DNA of 64,000 nucleotides from Bacillota bacterium (GTDB taxonomy: Bacteria > Bacillota > Clostridia > Acetivibrionales > DTU013). The notes under the pieces were generated by a model. It saw only the letters and a program-made list of their open reading frames with translations, searched no databases and was not told the DNA's origin. The DNA lies in NCBI GenBank assembly GCA_023418915.1, contig JAEZYU010000064.1, forward strand, positions 62,001 to 126,000, read 5' to 3'. Of this stretch, positions 42,254-50,981 are shown piece after piece. How positions within the stretch are numbered: position 1 is the first letter of the stretch; the number at the start of each line of letters is the position of its first letter. The position numbers and the translations under genes are program-made.

Positions 42254-42933
42254 TTCCCGGCAGATTGGAGGAGGAAGTTACGGATAACAAGAAAAATGAA
42301 GGTTTCGAAAGCAATGATATAATCGAAAAAACAGATAACGAAGCAGAAAAAGCTGGAACGGTAGTAACGACAGAAGCCGATGACACAAATAAAACTGAAG
42401 CGGACTCAAAGAAAAAGAGAAATGAGGCACTGGACTGGCTGTTTCATATAGCTGTGGCAGTAATAGTAGGTCTGCTGATCGTGACATTTGTTGCACAAAG
42501 GACGATCGTGCATGATATTTCGATGGAACCCACACTAACGGAAGGCGATAATGTTCTTGTGGAGAAGCTGAGTTACCGTTTTGGCTGGCTCAAAAGAGGA
42601 GATATCATAGTATTCACATCTCCGGAGGAGGACAGGCAGCTTATAAAGAGACTTGTCGCAGTTGAAGGCGACAGGGTAGAGGTAAGAGATGGGATGGTAT
42701 ATGTCAATGGAGAGCTTTCGCTGATTGGTCTGCCAAAAGAGCCATATACGCCTGACGGAAATATCCCGGAGCATACTGACCTGACAGTTCCCGAAGGGAT
42801 GATTTATATCCTGGGGGATAACAGATCCCACAGCCTCGACAGTACGGAATTTGGCCCCATCGACGAAGAGTGGATAACAGGCCGTGCTATTTTCAGGTTT
42901 TTCCCGTTTAACAGATTTGGAGCGATTGATTGA
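42238..42933 (+). CDS. lepB: signal peptidase I
   Basis: Membrane protease that removes Sec/Tat signal peptides. An acidic cytoplasmic tail of about 65 residues, one membrane segment (WLFHIAVAVIVGLLIVTFVA), catalytic Ser in VHDISMEPTLTEGDNVLV (near residue 95), Lys in RQLIKRLVAVEGD (near 135), and the conserved IYILGDNRSHSLDST. The start is unclear: GTG 42238 lies in the duplicated aspS end, TTG 42265 lacks a ribosome binding site, and the best Shine-Dalgarno (GGAGGAGG at 42266-42273) is followed by GTT or ACG, not a normal start. C-terminal 170 residues are secure. Confidence 0.93.
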   Translation: MSGYLFPGRLEEEVTDNKKNEGFESNDIIEKTDNEAEKAGTVVTTEADDTNKTEADSKKKRNEALDWLFHIAVAVIVGLLIVTFVAQRTIVHDISMEPTLTEGDNVLVEKLSYRFGWLKRGDIIVFTSPEEDRQLIKRLVAVEGDRVEVRDGMVYVNGELSLIGLPKEPYTPDGNIPEHTDLTVPEGMIYILGDNRSHSLDSTEFGPIDEEWITGRAIFRFFPFNRFGAID

Positions 42934-43010
42934 TCTGCTTAGGCTGCACGCTTGTCGATAAGGATACCGGTAATTAAGTTGATTCGACAGTTACCTATAT
43001 CATCAGACAT

Positions 43011-43052
43011 AAAGTATCGATTATAAGTAACATAATTGATACTTTTGTTTTC
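43011..43052 (+). terminator. inverted repeat/terminator after lepB
   Basis: 14-bp stem with one mismatch (43011-43024 and 43032-43045), 7-nt loop, followed by TGTTTTCGTT. A+T-rich, so stability is modest. It separates lepB from the activase gene. Confidence 0.55.
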
Positions 43053-43173
43053 GTTAATAAAAAAATATGTTAAGATATTATTCGTCAATAAGACCATGAA
43101 TTTGTCCTGTAAAGGAATCCGGTCCGGTAGAACAACATCATTGGGTGCAATTTGTGTTTTTTTGGGAGATCAG

Positions 43174-46100
43174 ATGAAACGGCTTTTACATCTGGGCCTC
43201 GATGTGGGCTCAACAACAGTCAAGCTGGTTGTGCTTGATAAAAATAATGAGGTTCTCTACAGCAAATATCAGAGACATTATTCGGATATCAGAAAGACGA
43301 TATTTGAGCTTGTCGATGATACCTGTTCAATGTTTGAGGATGATGATCTGACGGTCACGCTGACCGGCTCTGGAGGTATCTCTGTAGCGCAGTGGCTGGA
43401 TCTTCCATTTGAGCAGGAGGTAGTTGCGGCTGCCGGCGCCATCGAAGCCATCATTCCGCAGACCGACGTAGCAATCGAGCTCGGCGGTGAGGATGCAAAA
43501 ATCACCTTTTTTAAAGGCGGTATCGAGCAGCGGATGAACGGCACATGTGCCGGTGGTACAGGAGCATTTATAGATCAGATGGCGTCGCTGCTTCAGACTG
43601 AAGCGTCAGGCCTCAACAAGCTAGCGGAGGGATACAGGGTTATCTATCCGATCGCTGCAAGATGCGGTGTTTTCGCAAAAACTGACATACAGCCTCTTCT
43701 TAATGAGGGTGCGGCAAAGGAAGATATAGCAGCATCTGTTTTTCAGTCTGTAGTAAATCAAACTATAAGCGGCCTTGCCTGCGGAAGACCTATAAAAGGA
43801 AATGTGGCATTTCTTGGCGGTCCTTTGTATTTTTTGCCGGAGCTTCGCAAAAGGTTCATAGAAACACTTGGACTGAGCGGGGAACAGGTTGTATTTCCTG
43901 AAAATTCACAGCTTTTTGTAGCAACCGGTGCAGCACTGGCTTCAAAGCAAAAGAGGCCGACAAGCTTCAGGACATTGCGCAGCAGGCTGCCGGTGATCAA
44001 TACTGTCACTGTTCAGGAAGTAGAGAGACTCAGGCCGCTTTTTAAGGATGAAATAGAGCTTGGGGAGTTCAACAAAAGGCACGCCAGACATGCTGTCGGA
44101 AGAAAGGAGCTTGCGTCGCATCATGGCGCTTGCTATCTTGGCATTGACGCAGGTTCGACCACAACCAAACTGGCGCTTATCGATTCGGAAGGCGCTCTGA
44201 TGTATTATCACTACGGCAGCAACAAGGGAAGTCCGCTCAGGTCGGTCATCAGAGAGATGAGAAAGCTGTACGGCAGGATGCCGTCGGATGCGTTTATAGC
44301 AAATGCAACCGTTACCGGCTATGGAGAAGGATTGATCAAGGCAGCGCTGCATGTTGACCTCGGTGAGATCGAGACGATCGCGCACTATAAAGCGGCTGAG
44401 CATTTCATGCCCGGGGTGGAGTTCATACTGGATATAGGCGGACAGGACATGAAGTGCATGCAGGTCAAAAACAGAGTGATAGATAATATCATGCTCAACG
44501 AAGCATGTTCGTCCGGCTGTGGCTCCTTCATTGAAACTTTTGCAAATTCGCTCAATATGTCGGTGGAGGATTTTGCCAGGGAGGCGCTGCTCGCAAAAAA
44601 ACCAGTGGATCTTGGTTCCAGATGTACTGTTTTCATTAATTCCAGAGTAAAGCAGGCTCAGAAGGAAGGCGCCTCTGTAGGTGATATTTCTGCAGGCTTG
44701 TCCTATTCTGTCATAAAGAATGCATTGATGAAGGTCATTAAGATTCGCGATCCCAGGGAGATAGGCAAAAAAATCATCGTTCAGGGCGGCACTTTCTATA
44801 ACACTGCTGTGCTCAGGAGCTTTGAGCTTATTTCCGGAAGAGAGGCTGTAAGGCCTGATATCGCTGGTATCATGGGTGCATACGGTGCTGCACTCATAGC
44901 GTGTGAACGCAGCGTTGAAGGCCAAAGAAGCAGCATCATGGGTGCCTGCGAGCTGGAAAGCTTCAAAACAGAGATCACTATGAATCGCTGCGGGAAGTGC
45001 AGCAATAATTGTCTTCTTACCATAAACAATTTTACGGACGGAAGGATTTTCGTGTCGGGTAACCGGTGTGAGAGAGGTGCAGGAGGAGAGCTCCGCAACG
45101 ATAATGTACCCAATCTGTTCGATTTCAAATACAGGCTGCTCAATTCATACAGGCCGCTGGATGAGAAGTCGGCTGTTCGCGGTGTGATCGGCATTCCAAG
45201 GGTTTTGAACATGTATGAGAATTACCCGTTCTGGCATACATTTTTCACAGAACTAAAGTTTAGGATCGTGCTTTCACCCCGGTCTACAAGAAAATTATAC
45301 GAAATGGGCATTGAGACGATGCCGTCGGAATCTGTCTGTTATCCTGCAAAATTGGTACATGGCCATATAATGAGCCTTGTGAACAGCGGCATTAAGAACA
45401 TTTTCTACCCTTGCGTGCCCTATGAGAAGAAAGAGGAAGAAAGTGCTGACAACTGTTATAACTGCCCGATCGTGACATCCTATTCAGAGGTTATAAAGGC
45501 GAATATGGAGGTTCTGGATGATGAGGGCATTAATCTCATGAATGCATTTTTGCCCTATTATGATAGAGAACGTCTTGCGCAAAGGCTCTATGAGGAGCTG
45601 AAAGGATTCGGACTGACAAGGAGCGAGGTCAAAGCAGCGGTAGGTAAAGCCTGGAAAGAGGATGAGCGGTTCAAGTCTGTTGTAAGAAAGAAAGGCGAGG
45701 AAGTGCTGGCACAGCTGGAGAAGACCGGAGGGAAAGGTATTGTGCTGGCTGGGAGGCCTTATCATATCGATCCTGAGATCAACCATGGCATTCCGAACCT
45801 GATCACAGAGTTTGGTATGGCAGTGCTCACTGAGGATTCCGTATCGCACCTTGCGGCTTCGGCCAGGCCTTTACGTGTGGTGGACCAGTGGATGTACCAT
45901 ACGAGGCTTTATGCCGCCGCTACCTTTGTCGGGACAAGGGACGACCTGGAGCTGGTGCAGCTAAACTCATTTGGCTGCGGCCTTGACGCAGTAACGACTG
46001 ATCAGGTTCAGGAGATACTGCATACGGCGGGAAAGATCTATACAGTATTAAAGATAGATGAGATAAGCAACCTCGGAGCTGCAAGGATCAGGCTGCGTTC

Positions 46101-47511
46101 ACTGAAGGCTGCCATGGAGGAACGGGACAGGAACGATTACAAGCCTACCGAGGATATTTATGGTTTCAGGAAAGTGCCATTTACAAAGGAAATGCGCAGC
46201 AGGCATACTATCCTGGCTCCGCAGATGTCGCCTATACATTTTCAGTTTTTTGAGACGGCTTTCAGAGAGGCCGGATACAATTTGGAAGTGCTGCCGTCTG
46301 TTGACAGAGGTGCTGTTGATGAAGGCTTGAAGCATGTCAACAACGATGCCTGTTACCCGTCCATACTGACGACAGGTCAGCTGGTGGAGGCGCTGAAGTC
46401 GGGCCGATATGATGTGGACAACCTTTCGGTGATTATTTCACAGACCGGAGGAGGCTGCAGAGCGACGAACTATATTGGCTTTATCAGAAAGGCGTTGAAG
46501 GATGCTGGCTTTGAACATGTGCCTGTAATCTCGCTGAATGCACTCGGACTCGAAAGCAATCCCGGCTTTAAGGTAACCGGAAGCCTTCTTAATAAATGCC
46601 TGATAGCTCTGGTGTACGGAGATCTGCTGATGCGGGTACTCTACAGAGTGCGGCCTTATGAGAAGATAAAGGGTTCTGCAGACCTGCTGTACGAAAGCTG
46701 GGTCGAGCACTGCAGGGAATCCGTCAGGAGCGGGAAGCATAGTGTGTTCAGGAGAAATATAAGGAAAATCGTGGAGGATTTTGATCGGTTGGAGCTCAAC
46801 GATATTCAAAAGCCGCGCATCGGGCTGGTCGGAGAGATCCTTGTCAAGTTTCATCCCACGGCAAACAATAATGTTGTGGATGTTATTGAACGAGAAGGTG
46901 CGGAGGCGGTCATGCCTGATCTGATCGACTTTTTCCTGTACTGCGCATATGCACCCATTTACAAGAGGAGATACCTGACTGCGTCACTTTTAAGTGTGGC
47001 TGCGAACAGGTTTGCGATCTGGGCTATCGAGCGGTACAGAAAGCATATGAAAAAGGTGCTGGCCGCAAGTAACAGGTTTGATCCGCCTTCGGACATTTAT
47101 AGACTTGCAAGGAAGGCGTCTGAGGTGCTGTCGCTGGGCAACTGTACCGGCGAGGGCTGGTTTTTGACTGCCGAGATGATAGAGCTTATAGAAGAGGGAG
47201 CTGCCAATATCGTATGTATGCAGCCATTTGCCTGCCTGCCCAATCATGTGACAGGCAAGGGCATGATCAAGGCCTTGAAAAGGAGGTTTCCCAGCGCTAA
47301 TATAGTTCCTGTGGATTATGATCCCGGAGCAAGCGAGGTGAATCAGCTCAACAGGATAAAGCTGATGCTTGCTGCCGCATTCAAAAATATGGGCATGGCG
47401 AAGGAACACAAGAGCGCCACACTCTCTACAGGAGCTTCAGAAGTTGCTTCAAAAGTTGCTTCAAAAGTTGCTTTGGCATCCAGAAACAGAGGGATCGATC
47501 TGCATGATTAA
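43174..47511 (+). CDS. fused 2-hydroxyacyl-CoA dehydratase activase/dehydratase-like protein
   Basis: 1445-residue protein. Two BadF/HgdC-type ASKHA ATPase domains in tandem: residues about 5-265 with LGLDVGSTTVKLVVLD and CAGGTGAF (Cys near 125), and about 315-585 with LGIDAGSTTTKLALID and CSSGCGSFIETFA (Cys near 445). Each has the Cys pattern for a bridging 4Fe-4S cluster. A DUF2229-like part (from about 660) and an HgdB-like part with several Cys follow. Activases use ATP to push an electron to a dehydratase; here both seem fused. Common in Clostridia but of unknown substrate. ATG 43174 follows GGGAG; the longer frame covers the leader. Three 15-nt units repeat near the 3' end. Confidence 0.85.
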   Translation: MKRLLHLGLDVGSTTVKLVVLDKNNEVLYSKYQRHYSDIRKTIFELVDDTCSMFEDDDLTVTLTGSGGISVAQWLDLPFEQEVVAAAGAIEAIIPQTDVAIELGGEDAKITFFKGGIEQRMNGTCAGGTGAFIDQMASLLQTEASGLNKLAEGYRVIYPIAARCGVFAKTDIQPLLNEGAAKEDIAASVFQSVVNQTISGLACGRPIKGNVAFLGGPLYFLPELRKRFIETLGLSGEQVVFPENSQLFVATGAALASKQKRPTSFRTLRSRLPVINTVTVQEVERLRPLFKDEIELGEFNKRHARHAVGRKELASHHGACYLGIDAGSTTTKLALIDSEGALMYYHYGSNKGSPLRSVIREMRKLYGRMPSDAFIANATVTGYGEGLIKAALHVDLGEIETIAHYKAAEHFMPGVEFILDIGGQDMKCMQVKNRVIDNIMLNEACSSGCGSFIETFANSLNMSVEDFAREALLAKKPVDLGSRCTVFINSRVKQAQKEGASVGDISAGLSYSVIKNALMKVIKIRDPREIGKKIIVQGGTFYNTAVLRSFELISGREAVRPDIAGIMGAYGAALIACERSVEGQRSSIMGACELESFKTEITMNRCGKCSNNCLLTINNFTDGRIFVSGNRCERGAGGELRNDNVPNLFDFKYRLLNSYRPLDEKSAVRGVIGIPRVLNMYENYPFWHTFFTELKFRIVLSPRSTRKLYEMGIETMPSESVCYPAKLVHGHIMSLVNSGIKNIFYPCVPYEKKEEESADNCYNCPIVTSYSEVIKANMEVLDDEGINLMNAFLPYYDRERLAQRLYEELKGFGLTRSEVKAAVGKAWKEDERFKSVVRKKGEEVLAQLEKTGGKGIVLAGRPYHIDPEINHGIPNLITEFGMAVLTEDSVSHLAASARPLRVVDQWMYHTRLYAAATFVGTRDDLELVQLNSFGCGLDAVTTDQVQEILHTAGKIYTVLKIDEISNLGAARIRLRSLKAAMEERDRNDYKPTEDIYGFRKVPFTKEMRSRHTILAPQMSPIHFQFFETAFREAGYNLEVLPSVDRGAVDEGLKHVNNDACYPSILTTGQLVEALKSGRYDVDNLSVIISQTGGGCRATNYIGFIRKALKDAGFEHVPVISLNALGLESNPGFKVTGSLLNKCLIALVYGDLLMRVLYRVRPYEKIKGSADLLYESWVEHCRESVRSGKHSVFRRNIRKIVEDFDRLELNDIQKPRIGLVGEILVKFHPTANNNVVDVIEREGAEAVMPDLIDFFLYCAYAPIYKRRYLTASLLSVAANRFAIWAIERYRKHMKKVLAASNRFDPPSDIYRLARKASEVLSLGNCTGEGWFLTAEMIELIEEGAANIVCMQPFACLPNHVTGKGMIKALKRRFPSANIVPVDYDPGASEVNQLNRIKLMLAAAFKNMGMAKEHKSATLSTGASEVASKVASKVALASRNRGIDLHD
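47434..47472 (+). repeat. 15-bp repeat at the 3' end of the activase gene
   Basis: Three units close to GTTGCTTCAAAA-GTT encode ASEVASKVASKVA near the C-terminus. In frame and probably variable in copy number. Confidence 0.75.
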
Positions 47512-47515
47512 GACA

Positions 47516-47650
47516 CTAATCAAAATCACAGGTACTGTACCCGAATAAACCCCAAGAGCAGCAAATGTTCTGCGGATGGAGTTTTTCAAGTAAGGCGCCT
47601 GTGATCTTTTTGTAACTCGTCAACTGCACTGCGACCGGACGCCGACTCAT
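47516..47650 (-). CDS. possible 44-residue ORF
   Basis: Short frame from ATG 47650 reading MSRRPVAVQLTSYKKITGAL and on to a Cys/Trp/Gly-rich end with stop at 47516. The ribosome binding site is weak and it is convergent with the activase gene, 5 nt away. The same DNA contains the ATCACAGG/CCTGTGAT pairing, so it may be a structured RNA or terminator instead. I do not recognise it. Confidence 0.25.
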   Translation of the reverse strand: MSRRPVAVQLTSYKKITGALLEKLHPQNICCSWGLFGYSTCDFD

Positions 47651-47657
47651 CTGCCGT

Positions 47658-47737
47658 CAAGTGTTAATTAATACCTCGGCATGACGATGACTTATTTCCT
47701 ACAAGTGTTAACTAATCCCTCGGCATGATGATGACTA
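47658..47737. repeat. 36-bp direct repeat, 44-nt period
   Basis: Copies 47658-47693 and 47702-47737 share about 30 of 36 bases (both begin CAAGTGTTAA and contain CCTCGGCATGA). Copy 2 includes the stop codon of the minus-strand small membrane ORF, copy 1 a TAA at the equivalent place. Another duplication of a gene end. Confidence 0.85.
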
Positions 47738-47866
47738 TCTGCGACGTTTTTTCTTTTTTACAGATGACATCTTTTGATCATATTTTTTGATCGAAAAATG
47801 CATTGCAAGCGCTACGGCTCCCAGAATTACTACGATTGCTATAAGATAATAGACTTGAAAAGGCAT
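47735..47866 (-). CDS. small single-pass membrane protein
   Basis: 43-residue ORF: MPFQVYYLIAIVVILGAVAL forms one membrane segment, followed by AMHFSIKKYDQKMSSV and a strongly basic KKKKRRR end (positive-inside anchor). ATG 47866 has AAGGGTG about 11 nt upstream on the minus strand. The composition, a clean hydrophobic helix plus basic tail, is unlikely by chance, but no homologue is recognised. Its 3' end is duplicated downstream. Confidence 0.55.
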   Translation of the reverse strand: MPFQVYYLIAIVVILGAVALAMHFSIKKYDQKMSSVKKKKRRR

Positions 47867-47935
47867 CTCTGTTTTTCACCCTTCTGTTTTTATTTATCAC
47901 AATTATATCTGTTGTTCAATATAATTTGCAATATG

Positions 47936-48202
47936 TTAATCACAATTGCACCTTTTTTCAATATCAGTATCAAAGTCAGATCTATCTGGGAAAACCCCTG
48001 CCCTTGAAAAATTCTCATATGCTTTATCCAGATCACGCAAGGATTGCTGCAGTGCGATGGAATCCACTTCCTTCAGCCACGCATGCTCCTGCTTTAAGGC
48101 TGTCAAATCACTTGAACAATCATTGTATGAAAATGTTCTGTGTTCCTCTTCCCAGCATCTGATCCTCTTTTCGAGGTAATGAATGAAAAGGCAACACCCA
48201 CT
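47936..48202 (-). pseudogene. TnpB (IS200/IS605 family) N-terminal remnant
   Basis: On the minus strand an uninterrupted 88-codon frame begins after a stop with SGCCLFIHYLEKRIRCWEEE and continues TFSYNDCSSDLTALKQEHAW and LKEVDSIALQQSLRDLDKAY. This matches the conserved N-terminal region of TnpB/OrfB proteins. After ENF the similarity ends and a short unrelated tail leads to a stop at 47936. The start, the remainder of TnpB with its RuvC residues, and any tnpA are missing, so it is a dead fragment. A small hairpin (48331-48344) upstream may be a remnant of the element's end. Confidence 0.75.
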
Positions 48203-48523
48203 TCATAAAACATACAAACATATGTTCTGTTGTATCTCAGACAGAGGAAATCCGCAATGCTTCAGGGAAATATTCGCATATTCGCACACCACAATTACAC
48301 ACCCTGGACAATTCATCACCCACCTACGCCCTCGCTTCCGCGAGATGTGTAGCTTAGGGATGGGCGTCCTCTTGTATTTAGTAATAAAGTATCTGACATT
48401 AAGAATAAAATTATATATAAATTACTACGACAGACTATCAGAGCACATCCATTTTCAAATGGGATATAAATGCATGATAATACTAGAGAAATATGCTGCA
48501 ACCGGCAGCAAAACGGAGGAAAA

Positions 48524-50056
48524 ATGAATATCAACCACAAGCAAAAGATACTGGAAAAACCATTGAAAAAAGCGGCTGGCTCATTCTATATACTGATCCT
48601 TTCAGCTATTGCAGTTGTGATTGGGATTCAGTTCGGAAATCTGTGGTATCGGCTCGATTTGCATGTAATAGACAATATCGATACCCAAAGCTTTAAAGGC
48701 ATGATGAATATGTCTCTCCCGATTATGGAAACAGTCTACAACAGCGGGAAATCCAGCGTTTCTCTCGCAGGAGAAATCAAAGGGCTTATGACCGGTATAT
48801 TCGGCTTCGATCTTGACGCACCCGCAACCATATTTAACGCACAATCACCTATATTCATGAACTACTATAGAATACAGAACATGAAGAAGCTGGACATCAG
48901 CGATCAGGTTCCGTCAGGCAGGAATAATGCGGAGACTGACAGCGGCAGTTCGGCGCCTCAGAACGGTACAGGTGGAGATGCAGCGGGTCAGGGGCAAAAC
49001 AATACCGGAGACCCGAATGGCGGGAAAGACCCCGGTACAGGTCAGGCTGGGGACGGAAACAGTATTGACAGCAACGGAAAAGGCAAGGATGGTACTATAC
49101 CCAACAGCGGTGATTTATCCGGCAGCGGAGCTGCTGATAAGAATGGGCAAGATTCTGATGACGGCAGTCCGGAAAGCAGTATAAGTATGGGAACTAACGA
49201 TGGTGCGGGTCAAGGCACAGGATGGCCGGGGATTGGAGACGGAAGCATTGGTCAGGGATCCATACTGCCGAGTATCAGCAGTATCAGCTGGGAAGTCGAG
49301 GATGAAGAGGAGGATGATAAGACAGATACTGTTGAGCATGATAAGATAGCTATCAAGAATTTTACGAAGCACAAGATAGATATTGCAAAGCTTCTGAAGG
49401 AACCGGTGAAGCTTGATTTGTCCGGTAAAGGGCCGAAGGTTATGATTTATCATACACATACGAGTGAAAGCTACGTTTTGAAAGAATCAGATCTGGGCAA
49501 GAAGAATGTACCAAGCTTTAACAGCAATCCGAAGTATAGTGTGGTCAGAGTTGGTGAGGAGCTCGCACGCCACCTTAAGAAATATGGAATCGAAACGCTG
49601 CATAACGGTACTGTTCATGATAAGGTGCGGGATGCTGCTTATGGCGTTGCCATCGATACACTGCAAAGCTACAAGAAGAGTTATCCATCGATCCAGGTAT
49701 ATATCGATGTGCACAGAGACGCAGTAGGAAGCGAAAAACCAAAGCTTCGTATGACTAAGGAGATCAATGGTAAGAACTGTGCTCAGATAATGTTCGTAGT
49801 AGGTGCAGATGGTACACTGCCTCATCCTCAATGGGAGCAAAACCTTAAGTTTGTGTTCAAATTGCAGCAGAAGCTCAATGAGAAATATCCAGGACTGGCT
49901 AAGCCGGTGTGGATAGTGGCAAAACGCTACAATCAGCACGTTTCCAACCAGTCGATACTCATTGAGGTGGGCGGAGACGGCAATCTGCTGAGCGAGTGCC
50001 TGGAAAGCACCAAGTACCTGGCAGAGGTATTGAATGAAGTGATCAATGAAAAATAG
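48524..50056 (+). CDS. spoIIP: stage II sporulation protein P (SpoIIP)
   Basis: Peptidoglycan amidase/endopeptidase that, with SpoIID and SpoIIM, thins septal wall during forespore engulfment. One N-terminal membrane segment (SFYILILSAIAVVIGIQFGN), an ectodomain, a Gly/Ser/Asp/Asn-rich linker (about residues 125-255), then the catalytic domain with VMIYHTHTSESYV (His near 309), VYIDVHRDAVGS and SILIEVGGDGNLLSE (Glu near 480). ATG 48524 follows GGAGGA; the frame start at 48470 has no site. 510 residues, enlarged by the linker. The position before lepA and hemW matches other Clostridia, where gpr usually precedes it; gpr is not present here. Confidence 0.94.
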   Translation: MNINHKQKILEKPLKKAAGSFYILILSAIAVVIGIQFGNLWYRLDLHVIDNIDTQSFKGMMNMSLPIMETVYNSGKSSVSLAGEIKGLMTGIFGFDLDAPATIFNAQSPIFMNYYRIQNMKKLDISDQVPSGRNNAETDSGSSAPQNGTGGDAAGQGQNNTGDPNGGKDPGTGQAGDGNSIDSNGKGKDGTIPNSGDLSGSGAADKNGQDSDDGSPESSISMGTNDGAGQGTGWPGIGDGSIGQGSILPSISSISWEVEDEEEDDKTDTVEHDKIAIKNFTKHKIDIAKLLKEPVKLDLSGKGPKVMIYHTHTSESYVLKESDLGKKNVPSFNSNPKYSVVRVGEELARHLKKYGIETLHNGTVHDKVRDAAYGVAIDTLQSYKKSYPSIQVYIDVHRDAVGSEKPKLRMTKEINGKNCAQIMFVVGADGTLPHPQWEQNLKFVFKLQQKLNEKYPGLAKPVWIVAKRYNQHVSNQSILIEVGGDGNLLSECLESTKYLAEVLNEVINEK

Positions 50057-50065
50057 CGTGCTGAA

Positions 50066-50160
50066 GGGGGGACGGTTCTCACTCCAGTGCTTTAGCGTAA
50101 TGAAGCGGGGACGGTTCTCACTCCAGTGCTTTAGCGTAATGAAGCGGGACAGTTCTCACT
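50066..50160 (+). repeat. GGGGACGGTTCTC repeat, type C (2.5 direct copies)
   Basis: A 39-nt unit starting GGGGACGGTTCTCACTCCAG repeats at 50068, 50107 and (partial, degenerate) 50146. It shares the 13-nt core with the palindromic elements of types A and B but occurs as direct repeats without a matching inverted arm. Starts 10 nt after the spoIIP stop. Confidence 0.88.
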
Positions 50161-50296
50161 CCTCAACTTAGCTGAATAGCATTTTGTTCTATGTCAATAA
50201 TAACTCAAGAGTCTTGCGGTTCAGGCCGTTTTGCTATTGACTGCCGGTCGGGCTGATGCCGGATCGAAGAAGAACAGTTTTGAGGTGATGTTATTC

Positions 50297-50599
50297 GTGA
50301 GCGCAGAGAACTCTGCTTTGAAACGATTGGATATATACAGACAAAAGCGTATCAGACGAAAAAAAAACTTTGCAGCTATCATCCTGTTTATTTTTTTGTT
50401 GACAGGAGGCATTCTCGTAGTCGATCGCAGCGTCAACGGTCTGGTTTCGGGGTATGATGGCTTTGCTCTGGCTGCCTTCGAAAGCCATGGCACGACTCTT
50501 GAGATCAAGCTAATGAACCGTAGGTTCACAATCAACACAGAATATCTGAGCCGCGACCTTGAACGCCTTATAAATTTTTTCAGTAGCGCAGAAAGATGA
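50297..50599 (+). CDS. small single-pass membrane protein between spoIIP and folD
   Basis: 100 residues from GTG 50297: a basic N-terminus (LKRLDIYRQKRIRRKKN), one membrane segment (FAAIILFIFLLTGGILVVDR), and a C-terminal part of about 55 residues with LEIKLMNRRFTINTEYL. GAGGTGATG upstream gives a 7-9 nt spacing to the GTG; ATG 50288 lies inside that site and the frame start at 50231 is unlikely. I do not recognise the family. Its position after spoIIP may suggest a sporulation or envelope role, but nothing in the sequence proves it. Confidence 0.6.
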   Translation: MSAENSALKRLDIYRQKRIRRKKNFAAIILFIFLLTGGILVVDRSVNGLVSGYDGFALAAFESHGTTLEIKLMNRRFTINTEYLSRDLERLINFFSSAER

Positions 50600-50981
50600 A
50601 TGCTCATAATCCCATCTATCCACATGGTAATTTTATTGAATTCTAAGTTATGTAATCTAGCTACACAATTTTCAGGTGTACATAAATATGAAAAAAGTGA
50701 ACTGGTTGAAATTTCAACTAATGGTAAGATAAAATTAATTATTATAGATATTTATCTATATATGTTTTACATAATATGGAGTAATACTGCATTATCAGGC
50801 TTAATACAGACAAATATGAGCAGAATGCTTCCCATTACTTGCATAATTTAACAGTTGGCGCTTGATATTCTGATTCTGCTTTCTCTTTCTATTGAAAAAT
50901 TCTTAATTTTCGATATTATATATATGTTCACATTGTATAGTTGAGTTTTAATAGATTGAAAACGAAAGGTTGATTGAACAA
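50600..50981 (+). other. A+T-rich intergenic region before folD
   Basis: Contains an 83-codon open frame (50600-50851) with no ribosome binding site and a composition typical of noncoding A+T-rich DNA, which I do not accept as a gene, and the folD promoter. Otherwise nothing recognisable. Confidence 0.6.
50892..50919 (+). promoter_or_regulatory. sigma-A promoter of folD
   Basis: TTGAAA (50892-50897), 16-nt spacer, TATTAT (50914-50919). Leader about 55 nt. Confidence 0.5.

Larger units (their letters stand above)
47512..48523. other. 1-kb low-coding region between the activase gene and spoIIP
   Basis: No large gene. It holds a pairing ATCACAGG/CCTGTGAT with a T run (47525-47613), two possible minus-strand micro-ORFs (47516-47650 and 47735-47866), a 36-bp direct repeat (47658-47737), a minus-strand TnpB remnant (47936-48202), and a small perfect hairpin at 48331-48344. 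The last about 150 nt before spoIIP are A+T-rich; no sporulation-type promoter could be identified with confidence. Confidence 0.7.

Noticed and set aside
48183..48527. 114-codon plus-strand ORF before spoIIP
   Set aside because: Overlaps the spoIIP start, has no Shine-Dalgarno and runs antisense to TnpB-like sequence.
50600..50851. 83-codon ORF before folD
   Set aside because: No ribosome binding site, A+T-rich noncoding composition, no recognisable motif.
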